This document shows, piece by piece, positions 21,463 through 32,298 of a DNA stretch of 64,000 bases. Each line of letters opens with the position of its first letter. Position 1 is the stretch's first letter. The DNA lies in assembly GCA_007026445.1 (NCBI GenBank), contig VDMD01000028.1:124001-188000 (forward strand). Direction: 5' to 3'. A program made the translations under genes and the position numbers. This stretch comes from Schizophyllum amplum. Lineage: Eukaryota; Basidiomycota; Agaricomycetes; Agaricales; Schizophyllaceae. The notes under the pieces are model-generated. The model was not told the origin of the DNA. It ran no database searches and saw only the letters and a program-made list of their open reading frames with translations.

Positions 21463-22367
21463 ACTGTGACGGCCTAGCTGCGGTGTCTACCGCCGGCGCG
21501 GGCGACGCAGTCGGTGCGTTCTGGCCCGGCGGCATCGCTTTTGTCTGCGGCGACACGTGCATCTTACTCGCTGCCGACTCACCCAACCAATTTGCGACAT
21601 CGCCCTGCATTGCTATCTTGCCTGCACGACGCCTCCCTCTACACCCTCGCCTTCGTTGATCTCGGTTTGCTGGAGTCGCGGGTCACCAAAGGAACAAAAC
21701 TCAAGGCTATGATAAGTATTCCGTTTCTCGTTTACTGACTTTGCAGCTTCCATCTCGTCTCGCGCCTTTCACCATACTCCCGTTTGGGCTAATTTTCACA
21801 GGTCGCTTTCGGAGGACGTCGTTTTACCAATTCGCAATGTTCTTGTCTACAACAGTATGCACCATGTACGCGTTGTCGTATGTCAAAATATGCATCTTCT
21901 TGCGCTTCTCTCAACATTGTGTGCTGGATGGCGGACTTCAGAGATTGGGATTGGTTATGGTATGCAGGCTTGTCGACGTTGGTTGCTATACACAGCTTTT
22001 CGACCGCGATGTCGAGCAGCGCCGGTTGCCTCGGGCGGGATCACCGTGAGATTCGCGCAACAGGACGACAGGGGCAGCACTGGGTTGACGCATCCTTTGC
22101 CGTGACTCCGAGTCGCTCATGAGCAAGGTGAGCTCAGACTCAGAGCTGTGCTCGACTGTCTGACCTTCTCACCGGTATTCTACTGTAGAACCACATGAAC
22201 GGATAGGGACAAGGGTACATCACCTTCGACGGCACGCACCTGGACTTGTGTACACTGCTTTCGGAGGCAAATGCAGCCGATGGGACACCGGTATAAAGGT
22301 GAACGTCGGTGGCGTGAGATTTTCATCTGCCACTCTCTTCTTTCACCTCCGACTACATATAACCGGA
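21463..22367. other. Intergenic, no supported gene
   Basis: This 905-bp stretch contains fragments of open frame (one starting MNCDGLAAVSTAGAG at 21459, another with DASLYTLAFVDLGLLESR), but they do not join into a convincing model. It could hold a 3' UTR, a small unrecognised gene or a degraded one. Confidence 0.35.
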
Positions 22368-24264
22368 ATGCCTCCTACCACCATCCCAGGCATACACGAC
22401 GCGCATGACTTCTTGCATGTCCTTTCAGAAGCTCTGACTGTCTTTGCCCCCCTCGCCGTCCTCATTGGCGAGGATGCTGTGCGCGGCATCGCGCAAGACG
22501 TGACGAATACGAAGCAGCTCGTCTTCGCTGCCATCGCCCCCATTGGCGCCCTCGCATCTCTCGGCACTATCTGCAAAGCCGCTGACCTCTCCAGCTGCCT
22601 CGGCACGCCAGACAGCGACGTCCACGACGCTGCCTCGGACACCGGCATCTACGCCCTCCACGGTCTCGTGCCCACGCTCACCCCGCGTGGCGCGCTCTCC
22701 TGCCGCCGCCGTGAGCGCAACCGCGGCGTCGCAGCCTGCGGCATCGTCTCCTTCGACTGGGCCGCGCGCCCCTCCCTCGCCCCCGCGCTGCGCGAGCTGA
22801 GCGCGGCGACTGTGTCTGCGAGGGTGGAGTGGCGCTACGCGGGATATGACCCGCTGTGGCGCGCGGCGCTCGAGGTGCGGTCATGCCTGCTCGCGCGTCT
22901 GCACGAGGGGCTCGCGCTGCTGCCGGTGCTGGAGGAGCGCGCGGGGGGCCGCGGGTCTGTCGAGGCGCACTGGCCGGCGCCGGGGGTGCCGCTGGAGACG
23001 CGCGGGGTGGTGGTGTATGTGGCGGGGGCGGTGCTTGTCGCTGCGATGATGGTGGTGGCTGCTGGTGCTGCGCTGCTCCGGTGGCAGACGTGGATCACGT
23101 CGGCGCTGCTTGTAGGGGGCCAACTGGCGATGGCGGCGGGGCAGGTCGCAGCACGCGGGATGGTGACGCGACAGCGGGAGACGCGGACGGCGGTTCTGCC
23201 GGCGAAGGGCGTTGCGCCGACGTGGATGCTCGTTGACAATACGTGGTTCACGTCATGTGTGGCACGGAGGCCGTCGACGCTTCTCTGCAAGGGGAAGGAG
23301 GTTGTGCTAACACAGCACTATCGTCTGAAGAGCAACCTCATTCCACGACGGCATGCGCTTGCCGCGCTCATCTTGCTCATCGGCGGCTTTGTGGTGTTCT
23401 ATGCAGGAGCGCGGACGAGCGATAGTAGGGTCGTGTTGATTTTCGTCGCGCTGTACGTTCTTGCGAACTGCAGCAAGGGATGGGTGCTGCGGCGCGCGAA
23501 TGACTGCTTCTTCACGCCGCTGAATAACTTCGGCTACATGGACGTCGTGCGCCGGCAGGCTGACCCGCCGCAGGAGAAGCGCGAGTGCGCTCTGGATATT
23601 GCTAGTAGGCTTGCATCGTCATTGTGTATTCATTGCCTGACGCATGCTCTACAGCTCCTGGCTTGCCAAAGTCCTCCACATCATCGACATCCAGCAAGAC
23701 GATCGTCGACTCACCTGGCTTGAACAGCGACGGGACGGAATATCGTCTCTACGTCAAGGTCGCCGACCGCCACCCGGAAGCCATCGGCATGTTCTACTAT
23801 GCACGCCCCCAAGAATGGGCCATGATCGCCCACATCGTCTCAGAGGCCGTCCTCCAGGACGTCGCACCACCCGTCCCCTTCGGGCACGAGCCCCTCGTTG
23901 AGTTCGCCCTCGACTTTGCGGACGCAGATAGCGGCAAGCCTGTGCACGCCATCCTGCTCCTGCATGTGGATTCGGTCCGCTTTGAGGACGTGTTCTGGTC
24001 GGCTGGGCAGGAGGTCACCTCCATCCTGATGGGTCGATTCACGGACGGTGAGCACCTCCCGTCAGAGGCGCACGCGGCGACGGATGTGCGGGTGCTATGT
24101 CACTACGCGTATGCGTTGGCGAGGATGTGTTGTCCAGCGGAGGAGGGGCGGGAGCGCGAAGCTTGTTGCGGTCGATGGAGTTGGTGAAGGCGAAGTACCC
24201 GTACGACGACAGTGTCTGGATCAACCCGTTCTTGAGGGACGCGGTGAAGGGGGCGATGAATTGA
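22368..24264 (+). CDS. Multi-pass membrane protein, hypothetical
   Basis: ATG at 22368 (MPPTTIPGIHDAHDFLHVLS). Exon 1 to 23602, a 49-nt intron, then exon 2 from 23652. The protein has an N-terminal hydrophobic region (ALTVFAPLAVLIGEDAV), a variable middle part of very high GC, and then several TM segments (VVVYVAGAVLVAAMMVVAAG, ITSALLVGGQLAMAAG, ALAALILLIGGFVVFYAGAR, VVLIFVALYVLANCSKGW). A cytosolic-looking tail follows (TEYRLYVKVADRHPEAIGMF). The last exon is uncertain. The annotated frame ends at 24187, but a more natural end (RSMELVKAKYPYDDSVWINP... to TGA 24264) lies in another frame, so an intron or indel lies near 24050-24150. Family not recognised. Confidence 0.6.
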
Positions 24265-24598
24265 GGCCGTTCTGGGTGAGACATCGTTGGACTCCGTGCT
24301 GTAGCTTTATGATCACGGGTATTGTACGAATTGGAGAGCCTGCACGCGGCCAATGTTCATTGGATTGAGTCTGACCTAATGTCAAGACGACAACATACTT
24401 AGATTGACTCGTAAACTAGCCTCTGCCATGGATGGCAATATTTTCATGTTGAAGCTTGAAGTCCGGCAACCTGCACCTGCGCGCATCTGCGATCACTTTT
24501 CCGGATCAGCTTACCTGACGCGCTTGCTGCTCCGCCGCATCCGTCTTGCATCTTTCCTCATCGTCTCTCCTCTTATTTATACGGTCCGAATCAGGAAC
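24265..24598. other. Intergenic, promoter of RPC82
   Basis: This 334-bp region has a TTATTTATAC stretch about 25 bp upstream of the RPC82 ATG. No other feature is seen. Confidence 0.4.
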
Positions 24599-26708
24599 AT
24601 GGCCGACGCGCAGATCGCCCGGCTTTGCACGCAAATTATCAACTCCCACTTTGGTCCATTGTCCGCGGTGAGCATTCATTCACTGAACTTCCCTTTCGCT
24701 CCCCCCTCCTACTCACTCGTATCTATTCCCCCTTATGCAAATATACAGAAAGTTGCCGAAGCACTCCTCACGCTAGGCCGCCTTCCAGTCCCGCACATTG
24801 TACGCGCGACCGGGCTACGCCCTCGCACTGTCCGCGCGACGCTTCTTGTTCTCCTCCAACACAACGTGCTGTGGTATGCGCTCGACCCCATCGATGGTGA
24901 GGTGCTAGAGATCTCCCCCGAAGAGTGCATGCTGCGCCTACGCTTTGGACGCGCGGTATGGCAAGCGGGACAGCTATTCGGACAGTCGGTGCGTGCTCTA
25001 CATTCCCTCAGAGTGTCGCGGAGCTAACGCGCAACACCAGGGCTCAGACATCGTCCAAATGGTGCTCGATCATGGCAAGCTCCGTCCCCCTGATATTGTT
25101 CCAGGTTGTCGGCGGCCAACCCGAAAGGTGCGCGCTCTGCAGTTCGCAGGCACCCATGCTAAACAACACATTCAGAGGCTGCCGTCCACCGGCAAGTGCT
25201 GCACAAGCTTGTCACGCTTGCCTACCTCAAGCCGTCAACAGCAAAGCGACATCTTTCTCCTCGTGACAAGGCCATTAAGTATGAGTTGGAGGAAAAGGCC
25301 AAGATTTCGGGCTTCCCCACCGCAAAGGAAGTCCGTGAGGCGAAGGAGGCTGCAGAGACACGACTGAAGCGCGAAGAGGACGAGGATGCGAGCTGCGGAA
25401 TGGTGCGTTGTTGAAGGGCCTATGTGTGTCGGCGCTTTATGATACAGGTACCCAGAAACGCAAGGCGAAAGAACAGAACGGTCATAGACCGTCCAAGATT
25501 CGGGTGCGTGAAACCACTTAGCGCGTGGTCATGTGCTGACGGCAGGCATAGAAACGGGATGACGAGGACGAGATGGAAGTCAATGTGCGTGTAATACGGC
25601 TGCTTTGGGCTTCGCCTCTCATACATCGCAGGACGATGTCTACTTCCGAGTTAACTTCGACAAATTCAACACACATATACGCAATCAGGTAAGTGAAGGA
25701 TGCGCCCACACATTCTCTCACTCACACAACCTAGTTGATAGAGAAAGCGGCACGAGAACGATTTAATGAGGGTGCCGCTACTGTCATGAGGGCCGTCTTG
25801 AAGGCGACCGAATCTACGCAAACCAGTCTTAATGATGAGCGATCAGGTGCGCTGGTCCCCTCTCTTACATTGCATCTTCCCTCATCTGCTTCAGACCCTG
25901 CCTCCATCGGCAACATCATCCTTCAAGTCGCGGACGACGCCGACCTCACCTCCGGCCTCGTCGTCTCCTCATCCAAAACCTCCAAATCCACATGCACAAA
26001 ACACTACCTCGACCTTCTCGCATGCGCCGACAACCCCACAAATGAGGCCGCGCGGCTGCCTTCCTCTCCTACGGCGCGAAAATCCAGGCGGAGTTCGGGC
26101 TCATCGGACGGCGGCTGAGGCGACGTGTGCTCGAGGCGGCGGCCGGGAGAAACACGGGACAACGGGCTGCGTGTGGTACGGCTGCTGCTCGGCGGGGGCA
26201 AGCTCGACGAGAAGCAGGTCGCACGCGGGGTAATGCTACCCGCGAAGGACGTGCGTGCGTTGCTCGCAGCGCTCGCGGCCGACTCGCTCGTTAGCACACA
26301 GGAGGTGCCGAAGACGGCGACCGGAATCCGACTCGGACGTTCTACCTCTGGTGCGTCGCTCGCGCTTATCTGACTGAGTGGCTACACTGCTGACGCCACA
26401 TATTCTGACGACAGGCATGTCGACGAGACGAAGGCGTACGCGATGCTGCTGGGCGAGCTGTACAAGACGTTGTACAACATCGGCGTGCGGCGGCAGGCGG
26501 AGCAGGAGGAGCCCATGGTGCGCGCCGTGCTGGAGAAACGGCAGCGGAGCGACGTGCGGGCGGACGAGGGGCTACTGACGCGGCTCGACCGGGAGATCCT
26601 GGCGGAGTGGGAGCGGAAGGAAGAAAAGCTGACCGTGCTGGAGATGCGCGTCGAGGAGTGCGTGTTTTTGTGCGCGACCTCGGCGTGCTGGGCACGGAGG
26701 AGAGTTGA
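24599..26708 (+). CDS. RPC82: RNA polymerase III subunit RPC82/RPC3, with several frameshifts
   Basis: RPC82 is the winged-helix subunit of Pol III in the RPC82-RPC34-RPC31 initiation subcomplex. Exon 1 (24599-24667) gives MADAQIARLCTQIINSHFGP. Later exons give LPVPHIVRATGLRPRTVRAT, AVHRQVLHKLVTLAYLKPST, DDVYFRVNFDKFNTHIRNQ and RRLRRRVLEAA, then VVRLLLGGGKLDEKQ, LAALAADSLVSTQEVPK and AYAMLLGELYKTLYNIGVRR. The order and motifs match the family throughout. From about 26048 the frame must change five times, each explained by one lost base: near 26050-26055, 26147-26150, 26156-26159, 26319-26322, and in the T run at 26664-26668. The corrected end reads VRDLGVLGTEES with TGA at 26706-26708. Pol III is essential, so an assembly problem is the simplest reading. 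Confidence 0.88.
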
Positions 26709-27021
26709 GATCGGGGCAGAGCTGAGGCCGAATTCGAGTCGTGCCGCGTTTGTGTGATTGTGTACTCGATGCAGTGCTCCTTTTGTGCTCTTGTAAAATA
26801 GATTCACTCGTGAAGTCCTGACGAGAAGAGGAACCTTAGACGATGGGCCCACCATCTCATTCGGCTTGCGGAGTCAAAGCTCCCATAAGCATACGACGCG
26901 AACCAGACTCCAGGCGACGACCTCGGACGACTCGAACGCAGACCAGATGCAAGCCCAAGGGCAACCCACGATCCCAGATCTACTTCCGCTGTCAGATAAA
27001 CCGGCTCGACAGGAAAATATC

Positions 27022-27030
27022 TTATCTGAT
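27022..27030 (-). promoter_or_regulatory. GATA-type iron-regulator consensus in a convergent spacer
   Basis: TTATCTGAT is the reverse complement of ATCAGATAA, a match to the SreA/Urbs1-type consensus ATCWGATAA. It sits in the same 14-nt string (atatcttatctgat, 27017-27030) that recurs upstream of the siderophore acyltransferase. No gene start is recognised next to it, so function is doubtful. Confidence 0.3.
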
Positions 27031-27370
27031 ACGTCGAACATGCTTGCAATGTCGGATTTACTCATAGCGCGCGTTCGAGCGCATGAACACGGCCGCGGAA
27101 GACGCGCCTATAAACATAGTTCAGAAGACGCAGGCTAAAAACGGATAGCAAGCCGCTAGCAATAATCGATAGCGCCACATACGCTCCACCGACGAGAATA
27201 TGTAGAAAGACAATAATGTTACAGTGATCCCTTCCCGTTCTAACTTCTATATGCATCGTACTTCCCACTGGAGACAGACATCGGGCTCGGGAGCATGGCA
27301 GCACGACCCGAAAACAACATGGCTCGTGACTCGCGGGAGACGTGGCTCGATGGCAGCGCAGCGTCGCATC

Positions 27371-27412
27371 GCGCGCAACGGCCCATGGCGCGCAACGGCC
27401 CATCGCGCGCAA
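27371..27412. repeat. 17-bp tandem repeat, about 2.5 copies
   Basis: The unit gcgcgcaacggc plus ccat(g/c) is repeated twice with a partial third copy. It is intergenic between convergent genes. Confidence 0.7.
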
Positions 27413-27433
27413 CATCCCACCACAACGAACCCC

Positions 27434-28796
27434 CTACTTCCCAATAAACACCGGCGCGCGCTTCTCCCTAAACGCGTCGAGCGCCTCCGTCCGGTCCTGC
27501 GTCTTCAGCAGCGGCTCGTAGCATGAGCGCTCGTAGTCGAGCGCGTCGTCGAGCGAGAACTCGAGGGAGCGCGAGATGGCGGCCTTGGCGGCGCGGAGGG
27601 CGAGGGGGGCTGTTGGGGGTGGGGGTTAGTATTTTGGGAGGGACGGGGATGGGGTTGGTGGGTGGGAAGTGGGAAGTGGGCGAGGATGGCGTCGGCGGTG
27701 GGGATGGGTCGTCAAGTCGGATGTTTTGAGGAAACGAAGGAGTTGGAAATGAATGAGGCCATGGGGTGTAAGGAGGATATGAGAAATGGACGAAGTCTCA
27801 TAAGCCTCAGACGCACCACTTTTAGATATCTCTGCGGCGAGCAAGAGGGCGCGGTCGTATGCTGACTGCGAGTGGTCGGCGACGTAGTCCACGAGGCCTT
27901 CAAGGAGTTAGCATGGGCGAATACAGGAAATAGTCGCGCGCACCGAGCTCCTGCGCATCTGCGGCGGTGAGCTCCCGTCCGGTGAAGATGAGCTCTTTCG
28001 CCTTCGTCATGCCAATAAGTCGCGGTGCTCGCTGCGTGCCACCACCGCCAGGGATAATGCCCAGCTACAAAATTGAGTCATATTGGGCGCAGAGCGGCCA
28101 TAAATGTACATACACGGGTCTCAGGAAAGCTTATTTTGGTCACATTGCGTGCTGTGCATCGCGTTCAGACACCCGTGGTGCTCGCACAGGGTGGACTGAC
28201 CTGCGATGCGGAAATCGCACGCGAGGGCGAGCTCGAGGCCGCCGCCGAGCGCGGGGCCGTCGATGGCGCAGATGGAGGGAAAGGCGAGGTGGTCGATGCG
28301 GCTGAAGACGCGGCGGAGGTCGGCGAGGAAGCGGTGCACGTCCGCGTCGGTCATCTGGCGGCGCTCGATGAGGTCTGCGCCGGAGCAGAAGCAACCTGGG
28401 GTGGAGGAGTGGAAGATGAGGCATTGAATGCTTTGAGTGAGTGGTTAGGTAGGGCAAGGCGCAAGGGGTGCGAGGCGTACGAAGGGTCGGCGGAGGCCTG
28501 CTCTAGCGCGCACTCGAGGTCCTGCGCCGGTGGCGTCAGCTCGGGGCGGTGTGATAAGCAGCGGGGGCGCGGCGCACCTTGAGAAGCTGGACGGAAATCG
28601 CGTTTCTGGATTTGGGGCGGTTGAGCGCGATGCCGTAGACGCCCTTGAGGTGGGCGACCTTGTGGAAGTACGCCTGCGCGGCGGGTTCGGGATCTGGTGC
28701 CATGCTTGATGGCGCGGGCGGGCGGGAGGCGGCGGACCCAATGGTGGCGAGGGAGGAGGAAGAGCGGGCGGCGCGGAGGGGAACGGGCGAGGGCAT
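27434..28796 (-). CDS. AUH: Enoyl-CoA hydratase, methylglutaconyl-CoA hydratase (AUH) type, mitochondrial
   Basis: A crotonase-fold enzyme; the closest remembered match is AUH of leucine degradation. Exons on the minus strand: 28796-28578, 28521-28481, 28430-28201, 28151-28114, 28064-27944, 27897-27817 and 27609-27434. The N-terminus ([20 protein letters not shown]) is Ser/Arg-rich without acidic residues, like a mitochondrial presequence. [25 protein letters not shown] and the oxyanion-hole region [17 protein letters not shown] are present. They are followed by [37 protein letters not shown] and the C-terminal [12 protein letters not shown]. One intron is about 207 nt, four times the local norm and G-rich. 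The frame is intact. Confidence 0.88.
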
Positions 28797-29474
28797 TTGC
28801 GCGGGTGACTGACTACTATATAATGGGGGCAGCGCGTTGACGAAGAGAGGTGAGGGTGGAGAGATCGCATGACAGATCGCCGATCGGCCTGAACCAGTGT
28901 TACAGTCAGTGGCTCGGCAGCGCAGGCAGCTCGAGAAGGGCTGTCGTCCGCATGCCAGCGCCCAGCCGGCACGCCGTTTGCCCGCCTAATCGCACAAACG
29001 GCTCGGAGAGAACGCCTGATGAGCCGGGAGGAGCGGAATCCGAGCGGACCTCCTCAGTCGGGAATTATCTTATCACGCCATATCTAATCAGATTTGATAA
29101 CAGGAGCGCATGCTCATCAGCGCATAGGACAGGGAAGCGCACCGTCGTGACGAACCTGCATGCACCTGCAAGCACCGGATATTCTCTGGATCCTTCTTTG
29201 CCCTACCGCTGGACAAAGGTGCCTGGCGATGATTACGAACTGGGACACGAGCAGCTTGAGCATGAAGGACAAGTCTGATGCGCATTTCCATGGGTCGTAG
29301 TTGCAGATCAGGGAGCGCTTTGCACGAGGCCGAAGACGAGAAAAGCCCCTCTACGGTTGGTGCTCGAGGGTCATGACATGCATGAAGGAGGAAGAGTAAG
29401 TGCAGACAAGATGTTTGTTGACAGACCAACAACAGTGCCATACATTCCCACGCCGCTCTTGACGCCGACCATGA
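28797..29474. other. Intergenic between divergent genes, with GATA motifs
   Basis: This 678-bp divergent spacer has several GATA cores near 29063-29102 (attatcttatcac, taatcagatttgataac), none a full ATCWGATAA match. No gene is supported. Confidence 0.4.
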
Positions 29475-30550
29475 CGGCGTCGGGCGCTTACTAGCGCTAC
29501 CCTTGAAGTGTACAATGCCTCCTCGCCGCCAGCGCACATTTATCACTTCGATCCCGCAGACCCCTCGTCCCTGCCGCCAAAAACGCCAGGCTACACCCGC
29601 TTGTCTGCATCTCCGACACGCACTCGCGCAAGTACCATAGCATTCCCCCCGGCGACGTCCTCCTGCATGCGGGTGACCTCAGTAGCTACGGGTACCCATC
29701 CCAACTCCAGCTCACCCTTGACTGGCTCGCGAGTCTGCCCATCCCGCGAAATGGTAGGCAATAAAGGTTGTTTCCGTAACGTGAAGAGCATTGACACGGA
29801 CTTGCAGTATTATTGCAGGGAATCACGACGTAAGGGTGCAGCAAATCATTTCCAGGGGCTTACTCGACGAGCAGCTCTGCCTCGACAAGAACCTGACTCT
29901 GGCTGATCAGCGAGTGTTGGAGGAGCAGGTGTGTCTGCACTCCCTTCGCGCCGACGTCGAAGCTCACCTGACCGCTCAGGATACCATATCTTGCAAGATA
30001 TACGCCAGCGCATGTGCAGCGCGGAGCTCAAGAGCAAAGGCATACACTACCTTGAGCACGAGTCGCTCACTATCACCGTGCCCTCTGGCCGAGCGTGGAA
30101 GCTGTATGGCTCACCGGTACGTTCGCTACGCCGTATGCGTTCCGCACCCTCATCATCCATTTGCCTTTAGGCTGCTGCCCGATATGCCATTGGTGCGTTC
30201 CAATACAAGAACGCGCACGAGGCGCAAGGTACGGCTATTCTTTCGCCTCGTGCATCCACTGAGCCATATTCGCAGAGATCTACGATCGCATACCTGCAGA
30301 CACCGAGATCCTCCTCACGCACACTCCCCCGTACTGCGTCCATGACAAGACACGCCGAGGCGTAGACGCTGGTTGCGCGGTTCTTGCGCGACGAATGGAG
30401 ACCCTGCCAAGCTGTCGGCTGCATGTCTTCGGACACATCCACGAGGCGTGCGGGGCGAGCATGAACAAGGAGGGTCGGGTGTCAGTGAACGCGGCGCTCT
30501 CGCACGCGCACAGGCGCGTCTATGTTGTGGACTTGCAGGATCACAGTTGA
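29475..30550 (+). CDS. Calcineurin-like metallophosphoesterase, frame-broken
   Basis: A single-domain metallophosphoesterase of the class with a CISDTHS first motif. Seen in order: YHFDPADPSSLPPKTPG, then after a one-frame shift RLVCISDTHSRKYHSIPPGD, LLHAGDLSSYGYPSQ, LDWLASLPIPRN, GNHD, HYLEHESLTITV, the exon AAARYAIGAFQYKNAHEAQ, ILLTHTPPYCVHD and the metal-binding HVFGHIHEACG. The end is RRVYVVDLQDHS at TGA 30548-30550. The shift near 29597-29602 is explained by one missing C in CGCTTGTC. The junction around 29945-29990 also fits poorly. The start is unresolved: the frame opens at about 29475 without an ATG, so an upstream exon is likely. Substrate unknown. Confidence 0.7.
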
Positions 30551-30837
30551 ACGCGCGATGTGCAGTTAGGAATTGGCGATGTTCAATATAGCTTCCGTCT
30601 TTCGCGACAGGATACTCCCGGTTTGTCTCCATGGCTCCCGCGTATGCAAATTCGCGCTCGCTGAGCTGGCTCGCCAGCGAAATGACATGTTGACCCAACC
30701 GTCTTCCCCATCTCATACTTATGCGCGGCCGATATCTTATCTGATTGTCCAGGCCTTTCGGACAGCGGACCGATGGCACGGAAGAAGCACCCCTTCCATA
30801 TTCGCCTGCCCAACGCTCCTTGCCTCCTGCGCCCACT
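30551..30837. promoter_or_regulatory. Promoter region of the siderophore acyltransferase
   Basis: This 287-bp region between two plus-strand genes contains the TTATCTGAT element listed separately and no other supported feature. Confidence 0.45.
30737..30745 (-). promoter_or_regulatory. ATCWGATAA iron-regulator element upstream of siderophore acyltransferase
   Basis: TTATCTGAT (ATCAGATAA on the other strand) lies about 93 bp before the ATG at 30838. Fungal GATA iron repressors of the SreA/Urbs1/Sre1 type bind ATCWGATAA in siderophore gene promoters. The match is exact; binding is inferred. Confidence 0.5.
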
Positions 30838-32152
30838 ATGTCCAAGGAGCAGTACTCGATGCACGCGGGCTTCCGCCCCGAGACCTTCGTCGCGCCCCCC
30901 GAGCAGGACTTTCTCCTCCCGGACAACACCCCCGTCCACGTCGTCGCGGACGACAAGTCGGTCGCGATCTCGCTCGCCGGCGCGTCCGCGCCCACCGTCG
31001 TCTTCGAGGCGCAGGAGCGCACCCTCCGCACGAGCCCGCACGGGATCGTGAACGCCGATCGCGCGGAGCACGCGCCGGTGCTTCTCCTCCGGGCCCCCGC
31101 GCGCGCCACCGTCGCCCGCGACGACCTCTGGGCCGCGCTGTACGCGATCTGCATCCGCCGGTACGAGGATGACGTGATCCCGATCGCGCTCGACGACGCG
31201 TCGCTCGAGAACGGCGAGGAGCTGCTCGCGTACCTCACTCACACCGGGCTCGCGTTCTCGCCGCCAGACGGCCAGGGCCCGCGCGACCTGCTGCTCATCC
31301 GCGCCGCGCTGTGGCAGGGCGCGGGCGCCCCGCTCAGCCGGCATTGGCTGCGCGACCCGATACCCCACCCATCGCTATCGATGACGCCCTTCCCGCGCTT
31401 CACGTCCTTCACGCGCGGGGAGAACGTCTGCACGACGCACCCGCTGCGCCCGCCCAAGCCCGCACCGGGCAAGGTCATCTACTCGCGCTTCATCTTCTCG
31501 CTCGGCGAGCAGCTCACGTTCACGCACATCGACGCGAGCAACCCGGAGCACTTTGAGGTGTACAAGAAGTGGCAGAACTCGGATCGCGTTAATGTTGGGT
31601 GGCGCGAGCGCGGGCCGGACGAGAAGCACCGCACGTATCTCGCCGAGCGGCTGGCGGATCCGCATATCATGGGCTTTTTGGTGTCGTGGAATGGCGAGCA
31701 TGCGGGGTATGGGGAGATGTCTTGGGTCAAGGAGGACCACATGAACTCATTCGTGGGCGGCCTGGGCGACTATGATCAGGGCACGCATCTCCTCATCGGG
31801 GAGGAAAAATTCCGAGGGCGCCATCGCTGTGAGTGCATCTCGGACCTGTCTTCTGTCTGCGTGCTAACGCCTGCGCAGTCACCGCGGTCATGACCTCCAT
31901 GAAGCACATGTGCTTCCTCCGCGACCCCCGCACGGAGGTTGTCGTGGGCGAGCCGCGCTATGACCTTCCTATCATCCCGCGTCTAATCGCGTACCTTCCT
32001 CAAGAGGTCAACAGGGTACGTTTCCTTGTGCAGTACTAGTGGAAAGTCGACATTCTGACCCCCTCATCCAGGAATTCGAGATGCCGCATAAGCGGGCAGT
32101 GTACTTTGTGCTACGTCGCGAACGTTTCTTCCAGGCAGCAATTTTGTATTAG
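30838..32152 (+). CDS. Siderophore-type N-acyltransferase (IucB/MbtK-like, SidF/SidL family)
   Basis: Members acylate N5-hydroxyornithine (acetyl- or anhydromevalonyl-CoA) in hydroxamate siderophore synthesis. Exons 30838-31828, 31879-32015 and 32072-32152 give about 402 aa. The N-terminal part is variable. The C-terminal GNAT domain begins near YSRFIFSLGEQLTFTHIDAS and has FEVYKKWQNSDRVNVGWRE, DPHIMGFLVSWNGEHAGYGE, DQGTHLLIGEEKFRG, MTSMKHMCFLRDPRTEVVVG and EFEMPHKRAVYFVL, the order expected for the IucB-like conserved domain. No NRPS or ornithine monooxygenase is in the window. A GATA iron element lies just upstream, and a siderophore transporter lies 16 kb away. The frame is intact. Confidence 0.85.
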
Positions 32153-32298
32153 TACTGTAGATATGACAATATGTAGAACTCATGTACGCTTTTGTGCTCC
32201 ACTGGTCGAGTTAGACATTCAGAAGAGGGTACACACTATGTACTACTCATGAGGCACATTGTAGCCCGTATAGTTACTTGGCGAAGAACGCCCTACAT
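32153..32298. other. Short intergenic gap before tRNA-Gln
   Basis: This 146-bp gap holds the presumed 3' UTR of the acyltransferase gene. Nothing else is seen. Confidence 0.4.

Larger units (their letters stand above)
26709..27433. other. Convergent intergenic region with GATA site and short tandem repeat
   Basis: This 725-bp region lies between the 3' ends of RPC82 and the AUH-like gene. It contains a perfect ATCWGATAA element (27022-27030, reverse strand) and a 17-bp tandem repeat at 27371-27412. Short ORFs on both strands have no recognisable content. Confidence 0.45.

Noticed and set aside
25388..25460. A further RPC82 frameshift near 25390
   Set aside because: Using the acceptor at GTACCCAG instead of ATACAG keeps the frame (CGM then KRKAKEQ), so no indel is needed.
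30583..31368. 261-aa minus-strand ORF opposite the siderophore acyltransferase
   Set aside because: Shadow of the conserved plus-strand gene; Arg/Val-rich composition typical of antisense GC frames.
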